Below are positions 57,500-64,000 of a stretch of DNA of 64,000 bases, piece after piece. Within the stretch, counting starts at the first letter, position 1, and every line of letters begins with the position of its first letter. Origin of the DNA: Adiantum capillus-veneris (Eukaryota; Streptophyta; Polypodiopsida; Polypodiales; Pteridaceae); assembly GCA_014529385.2 (NCBI GenBank), contig CM043942.1, forward strand, positions 1,464,501 through 1,528,500, read 5' to 3'. Position numbers and translations under genes: made by a program. Under the pieces are notes generated by a model. That model had not been told where the DNA came from. It saw nothing but the letters and a program-made list of their open reading frames with translations, and did no database searches.

Positions 57500-60400
57500 G
57501 ACTTAGACTTTATCATTCGCGAGGGTGGAGATTTCCACTATGCCCTCCTCTGTGATGCTCGTATAGAGCTCATGGGATATTTGAATGTCAACTTTTCATG
57601 GGGGCATTTGGAAGTAGTTGAGTAAATTTGTCTTCACAATTGCTTCTTTAGTAGGCAACTTCCTTGCCATGTTGTAGGCAGATCAAGGGATCATGGGGGA
57701 GGTGACCCTGTTATTCTCTATATCCCTGTAAGGTGCTTTGTAAATTGTCGTTCCTTTGAGCTCAAGTATTTCCTTCTCTATGTACATGGATGCCTTTTAG
57801 AGAGAGTCTCGAAGTAGAGTGAATGGTGGAATATGCTCTAGATTCTTCTTGTGACTCCATTTATTCTTGTTTTCTTTAGCTTTGGACTTCTTAGCGCCTA
57901 TGGACAGTTGTCATAGATTCAAAGAATGAAGTGATGCCTTTCCATTTTCCATGTATCTGATAAGCTGATTAATGTGCCACTTTGTTCAAACTCATCTACA
58001 AATGATGCAGAATCTATACTATAAAAAAAACATTTCTTCATTCAAACAGAGAAAAAATTGCTTTTATTCTCAAGTCTATACACATGTGAGTTTTCTGAAG
58101 CGCTAACTGCATGGACTTGATGTACTCTAGTCCTATAGGCTCCAGTTTTGATTTGATGTGATTTGGATAGGAGGTTTGGTCATAGTTGGTCATAGTTGAG
58201 CTTTCAATCATCTGCCTCAAGTGTTTGGCACCATGATTTATATAGATGTTAGCTTTTTCCACTTTGGCTTCATTGATATGTTCCATTTGCTGCCCCAAAC
58301 ATTTTCCTATGAGTAACTCCTTCCTGAACTCATTGATAACACTTTGCTAGAAAAAATCGAGGATTTTTTCACTTTTTTCACATATGGTCTCTGTCAACCA
58401 CCAAACTTGGTAGGTTTACTTCGCATATTGATTAGAAATTATTCATCCACCTATATTCTAAATTTGGTTAGCTGGACATGGATTAGGTCAACTTTAGTCA
58501 CTTGGTTAAGCATGGAGTTTGTTTGGAGGGTTTTGCACTTTTCCAATGGGTGTGAAACCTTTGGGATAGGTCTTGATTAGATAGGGTTCTACATGTATAG
58601 CTTCACATTTCACATCTGATTGCACTTTGACTCTGCCAGGGAAGAAATCATGGTTTTTTTCTTGTTTTCCATATTTACCTTCCAAACAAGGTGAAACTCA
58701 TGTAGCACCTTATATTGAGTGTTATGAGATAAATGATGACTTTGTATTGTGTTTTGAGTCACCTTCACTGGCGTAGGTCTAGTTTAGAGCTTATGTATGT
58801 GAGATTTTTGTCATACAATATACAGAGACCTCCATAGCACAATATCATCCTCAACAGTGGTTTTTATCCTAGGTTGGACATGAGTGCCATGTTTGAAGTT
58901 CCAAATTTCAAGTGGTGCATGGTTGAGAGAAAAAAAATGTGATTTTTTTCATATCTGACAAAAGAATAAAAATTTTCAACCATTTGTGATTCATACACAC
59001 TTATACACTTATTTCAAACATTTTTATGGTGACTCATCATTGAATTCATTGTCAGGTGGACCATAGGGCCACCATGTCCTCGGGAAATATCCTTTGACTT
59101 TGACATCTAATCATATGGATTTTTGTAGTACAATGTATCATCCTCCATTGATTGGGAATAGTCTCATTAAGCTCCATGTAAGTTCTTTGCCCATCTCCTC
59201 ATCCCATTACTGCTTTACATTGATTTTAACGGTTTCTCGGCTTATGATAGTTTTTCCATTGAGAAACCTTGTAAATCATCCCATCTATGCAAGCTTCTTT
59301 ACCAAATTTCAATGCTTTGGTACCCTGAAGGTACTCACTACATTTGGGTTCATTCTAGCAATTGGCAAAAAACATGATTTTCTCCTCCACGGTTTTTCTA
59401 GTGACCTAAAATTGAATTTTGAAGTTAGAGGTGTGTTAGCCAACCTAAAATTGACCCTCCCCTTGATTTTTGTGATGATAGGTTTTCCCATTCCGGTGTA
59501 GTCGTCGTTTTCGTGTTTTAGCCAGCCTAGGTCCTAACCGTTGTTTTCCCTTGCAAGATTTGGCATGCAATGGCATCAAAAGGTAGTGTACTAGGTAGGG
59601 AAACATACCTCTCATATCTGGTATTGAATCTTGAAGCATGTTGGGCGTGGGAATCACAAGAAAAAAACTCTGAAGTAGCTTTCTCTCTCTTAGACACACA
59701 AACTCACAAATGAGAATGAAGGTTTAAGTGGGCCTTGCCTATACATATCCCGAGCTCTCGAGGTGATTTTTTCCCCAACCTCACAATTAGTCCTGCCTCA
59801 TGTGCCTGATGACCATTGTGTCAAAAATCTTTGAATCTAGATAGCGTAAGACCCCACTCCGTCCAATTTGTCTGATTAGGCTTTTCCAACTTAAAATATT
59901 TTCCACAACTTATCCAATTTTGGTCATAACTTACTCGTTGTTGTCGAGGTCCTGGAGTTCATGTACCTGTGTCTAGTATTTTTAGTAAATTTTGTGATTT
60001 GTTGCCATTTACTGCTTAGAAAATCAGTAAAGAAGAATAAAAGATAAGAAAAAATACATAAATTGACCTTACAAATTTAAAACCTCGCTAGACAAATAAA
60101 AGAAGTCAACTTTCAACCAAAATATCTTACTTGCAAATTTTTAGCCAATTATTTCACTTCTTGTTATTATTACTAGCAAAAAATTTATTATCTACGTATT
60201 TACACACACCTAAGGGCTCATTTTTAACATTTGTCTCTTACTCTTGAGTCTCTTCACTTTTAGGGCACAAAATCAATAGTTGTGGTAAAAACGAGAAATC
60301 AAACGCGAGTTTCCACACAAAAAATTAAGAAAACAATTCCCATCTTCTTTCTTCTGGTTTCACATTTTGCATTTTGAATGCCTCCCCCCGTCCTACTTGG

Positions 60401-61550
60401 AGTCCTCCTGGACAACAGTGTATCATTGAGGTTGTGTTGTGCATGGTCCATAAAGTGGTGCCTTATGCAAGGCCATGTAAGGGGCCCTACGTATGCATAC
60501 TCTGTCAATGCATGAAAAAATTGATGTTGTGCAAGAGATGGGTCTTAACCAAAGTGCTTAATGGCATTTGATGGCAAGGTTCACATGTGTGGTTGTCAAT
60601 GAGCATGTACCATATAGTAAGAATTGTATCTCAATAGCTCGTTGGCAAATTGTTGAAGGGTTTTGTCAGTTTGAGTTTTGAGATTGTGATTGAAGTATTG
60701 GCCAACATTCTTTCGTCGTGACTTTGGGCAAATGTCAGAGTGATTGTGACCATTGATTTGAATGTTTCTTTTGGAAATATTTGTTTCTTCCAAATCCACT
60801 TTGATTCTAGAAGTTGCAGCACAACCTTGGGATTTGGAATCCACCTTGTTGTGTTTGGAAATATCTACAACTTTGGAAGCTTATTAGCCCGTTTGAAAAT
60901 CTGATTTTTCATGGTTATTGGGGTAGATTATTTTCATTGTTTTGTAGACTATAGTAGGACTTTTGGAATCCAAACCAAATTTCCATGAACTTGTGGGGTT
61001 CCCTTATCCAAACTTGCCACGGGCATAGTCTGTGTTTTGTTTGGCACTAGATTTACTCTCATAAGCTGGTCATTTAGGTATCCACATTTGCTTAGGGTTT
61101 TGGTTGTAACATGAGTAGATAGTTTTTTAGAAGTCTCTTGATGATAGGTGGTTGCATCTTTGCCACTTTCTCTGAAGAGAGCCGATGACCGAGAGCTGCA
61201 TCTTCAAATCTATCCATGGACACCATAGTAGTAGTGGCATGTATCAATTGTTGTTTCTCATTTTTGGTTACCCCATTGGCTTCATTCTTGTCTTTGTTGG
61301 TATCTTTCTCAAAAAAATACATGGTATCTTCTTTGGAAGAAAAATCAACATACATTACTTCAATCGCTGCTGTCACATGCATCTGGTTGTTGGCCCATTC
61401 GATACATGTTGGAATATGAACACACTCGTAAACACAACAAAGATGCCTCTTTAAAGCCCAAGGTACTCACAATACCCCCGTCCACTAGAAATCACAATAA
61501 AACCGCACCTCTTGGCAAGAGCACCATCATTTGCATGCATATCGATGCAC
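57500..61550. other. no recognised gene; decayed minus-strand coding-like sequence
   Basis: Several minus-strand open pieces (58,298-58,038, 59,699-59,445, 60,844-60,596 and 61,382-61,092) read like fragments of hydrophilic protein, for example 'INEFRKELLIGKCLGQQM' and 'EKVAKMQPPIIKRLLKN'. Frameshifts and stops separate them. No domain, zinc finger or retroelement signature is visible. They might belong to one large decayed gene or to a transposon of unknown type. Confidence 0.25.
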
Positions 61551-61556
61551 GCTCTT

Positions 61557-63180
61557 GTGCAGCTCTATTGCCATGAAGAGAAAAAGAGCAGAGAAATGTA
61601 AGCTAAGATTATTTGAAGCCTACATATTTAGTGAGCAGTGATCAGGGCTTGTTAACAAGCCAAGTTTAATAATTAATGTATGCCAAATGTGCCTTAAAAG
61701 GGCCAATAGAGATGCCTTAATGATGCCAAAAATGAGTATGCTTGAAGTGAGCACATATGGGAGATTATGATCTAAAACAGTAGTGCTTGAAGTGCTCTAC
61801 CGGCCTGTCTTTACAGCTCGTTGATTGGAGCTACGGTGAAGAAGTTATGGTAGTTTGAAGTTTAAGGCGATTGCAGTTGGGCAACTGCAATTGACTAGAT
61901 AGAATTGAAATAAATGCATGGGCTTGAAGTGCTCACTTTGTGGAGCGCATCGGTCGTTTCAGATCAACGATCGGAGTTTCGATTGCCAAGATATTGGTCG
62001 TTAAAGATTCAGCGGGGCCCGGTTATGTACCAGTCGGTCCACTTGATCAGTGTGCCATTTTGGATTTTTGAGCTACAGCCAGGGTTACAAATGCAGTAGA
62101 ATAAGTGCTCGAGGTAGCAGTGCTTTGGTTGAGATGCATGTTGGATGTGATGCACTTCAAAGAGCACAATAAATGTTTGAGTGGGTTTTTTTAAAAGGGT
62201 TATCCGCTTCCATGATGGGAAAAAGAGAAGAGAAATGCAAGTTAAGCTTCTTTGGAGCCTACACATTTGTTGAGCAATGATCAAGACTTGTTAACAGGCC
62301 AAGTTTAATGATTAATGTATGCCAAATGCGGCTTAAAAGGGCCAACAGATACCTTGATGATGCTATAAAGGAGTATGCTTGAAGTAAGCATAGATGGGAG
62401 TTTATGATCTAAAAATGTAGTGCTTGAAGTGCTCTATCAGCCTGTCTTTACAGCTCGTCCATTGGAGCTACTGTGAAGAAATTATGACAATTTGAAGTTT
62501 GAGTTAATGCAGATCCGTACCGGACTGGACAACTGCAGCTAAGGGGAAAAAAGTGAAGTGAATGCACGGGCCTAAAGTGCTCACTTTGTGGAGCACATCA
62601 ATCTTTTCAGATCAGTGATCGGGGTGCCAGTTACCAAGGTATTGGCGGTTAAAGATTCACCAGAGACTGGTTCCGTACCAGACCTGGGTCCGCTCGATTA
62701 GTGTGCCATCTTGGGATATTTGATTTTGACCAAGTTTTGAAATGTCATGCAGCAATGCTTTGGCTGGTATGTTGTGCCTATTGGATATTACTGATAGCAG
62801 GAAATGTCCAACATGGCTATGGCTTAAGTGCAATCACCTATACTAGCATCCTGAAGGCTGTGTCATGGAAAATGGCACCAAAATTCACATTGATAATATT
62901 AGTCAAGGACTGCTGAAGTTGAAAGTTGTATGAGGCAATGCTTTGGTAGATATGCATGCCTAATGCGGTGCCATTAAAAAGCACAAAAAGCTCTTGATGA
63001 GCTCTTAGTCCGAAATATCGTCTCATGGGGCGTATTGATTGTGGGATAAGCCTAGCTAGATAGGGCTGCTGGAGAAACATGTGCTTGGCAATGCTTTGGT
63101 TGATGCCGCATGCCAAATATGGTGCCTTTAAGGAGCAAAGGCCGCTCAACTAAAATGCTCTTAAGGGCCACCGGCCCAAT
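61557..63180 (+). pseudogene. PPR-protein gene relic with two ~639-bp repeats
   Basis: A ~639-bp segment (61,557-62,195) recurs at 62,196-62,830; for example 'GAGAAATG(T/C)AAG.TAAG' and 'GTGCTTGAAGTGCTCTA' occur in both. PPR motifs are still readable: 'MYAKCG' coded near 62,317-62,335, 'AITYTSILKAV' near 62,830-62,862, and 'LLEKHVLGNALVD' near 63,066-63,104. Frameshifts and stops are frequent. It shares words with the relic at 2,940-3,900, so both derive from the same repeat-protein family. Confidence 0.6.
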
Positions 63181-63324
63181 AGAATGCTTTTAAGGCCACC
63201 CATTATATTAAATAAGGGCTTAGGTGGGCACATGAGAAAAAATTAAAAGCGTGAGCAGGCGTGAGTAGCAAGCGGTGGTGCAGGCAACGAGAGGAGCTTG
63301 TGTAGGGCTAGGAAGAGCTCTCTG

Positions 63325-63733
63325 TGTGACGCCCTCGTTTGGGGCGTCGGGGAAAAGGGGCCGCGCCGGCTCACCTGCGTTGCAAACGAGACCTGCAGGC
63401 AAGCAAACACATACACACGAACGCAGCTTGATAATTGAACGCAAGAGGGACACGAGATTGAGGGACGCGAATGAATGATCAATATTGCAAGAAAGTGCCG
63501 AATACAAGGGACGCAAAGAATCACATGAAAACGGGGCTCGCAAGTTGGGGGAAGTGGCACATACTTCCCTTATATACACCCCCGGGTTGAGCGAGCTTGA
63601 CGCCCACGTCAAGCCGGGGTTTTGAGAGGTGCCGATACAAAAGTTGATGCCGAGGTTTTGGGGCGGATATTTACAAGGAGGGAGTGCGGTGTTGCCACAA
63701 AATGTCTAGCTACCTAGGGTGATGCTAGTTACA
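63325..63733 (-). repeat. candidate LTR of the edge gypsy element
   Basis: It starts TGTGACGCCC, which forms a hairpin with GGGGCGTC at 63,341, and ends AGTTACA. It has TG...CA termini on either strand and lies next to a gypsy chromodomain. However, the sequence before it on the element strand is pyrimidine-rich rather than a polypurine tract, so the assignment is weak. Confidence 0.3.
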
Positions 63734-63749
63734 AGTGGGGGGGGGAGGA

Positions 63750-64000
63750 CTACTCTATGTGGTTTTCATTTGGTGTGTTGTCCTCCTCTTCAGTTGGCAT
63801 GTTGTAGAAGCTGAGCACAAGGGGTCTTCCGAGTCGAAGCATGATTTCTTCAGGTACCCAAGTGCATTCCGTCATGGGGTGATTGCGCCATTTGACATAG
63901 AAGAGTTGTCCCCGGCGCCCAAAGCACAACTTTAGGATGGCCTCCGGCTCATGTGGCGGGCCATCCTTTACATATTCGGGTAGGCTTCTACCATAGGTGT
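63750..64000 (-). pseudogene. Ty3/gypsy chromodomain end (cut by window edge)
   Basis: The minus frame, open from the window edge to TAG at 63,750-63,752, encodes 'ILKLCFGRRGQLFYVKW', 'NHPMTECTWVPEE' and an acidic tail. The 'VKW...TW' spacing is that of a gypsy C-terminal chromodomain. It is not the same family as the chromodomains at 25.8, 27.6 or 55.1 kb. The rest of the gene lies outside the window. Confidence 0.6.

Noticed and set aside
63733-63752. C/G-homopolymer next to the edge LTR as a polypurine tract
   Set aside because: On the minus strand, which the chromodomain frame requires, the tract is pyrimidine-rich, so it cannot serve as the plus-strand primer for that element.

Overview
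The window looks like nuclear DNA of a large, repeat-rich land-plant genome. Spliceosomal GT-AG introns, Ty1/copia and Ty3/gypsy retrotransposons primed by initiator tRNA-Met, MULE and MITE DNA transposons, and decayed PPR-gene debris with 'MYAKCG'-type motifs all support this. A fern or other seed-free plant fits best, because PPR relics of this type are abundant there, but the lineage is an inference. I saw no tRNA, rRNA, CRISPR array or bacterial operon.

Region by region: (1) 1-7,848 is gene-poor, with CT/CA microsatellites, a 248-bp MITE with perfect 8-bp target duplications, and a PPR relic. (2) 7,849-9,856 holds the only intact host-type gene, a six-exon Mpv17/PMP22-family membrane-protein gene with a long N-terminal extension. 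(3) About 11,160-19,500 is a two-gene MULE-like DNA transposon. A Ulp1/C48-type cysteine peptidase gene runs on + and a transposase with a SWIM finger runs on -, converging on an array of alternating hairpins. A second, unrelated palindrome array follows at 19,601-20,204. (4) 20,772-21,262 is a MULE-type MITE, and 21,918-25,034 is a second, degenerate SWIM-finger transposase. (5) 25,600-46,350 is a nest of Ty3/gypsy and Ty1/copia elements. Its centre is a complete copia element (30,910-40,264, target duplication AAATT) lying inside a gypsy integrase; its pol carries five in-frame tandem copies of a 957-bp segment. (6) 46,800-57,500 is another copia element, split by a gag-only LTR element with ~2-kb LTRs plus a gypsy fragment, and also by a second MITE of the family seen at 424-671. 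(7) 57,500-61,550 holds no gene I recognise, 61,557-63,180 is more PPR debris, and the right edge is the chromodomain end of a minus-strand gypsy element.

Functionally, one housekeeping-type gene sits among transposons of several ages. Nearly all element genes are broken, and most stop codons are explained by C-to-T changes (CAG/CAA/CGA to TAG/TAA/TGA), as expected for silenced, methylated DNA. The most unusual content is structural: the hairpin arrays inside and beside the MULE, the peptidase-transposase pair, a MITE family with a G-rich terminus, and repeated internal tandem duplications in copia pol genes.
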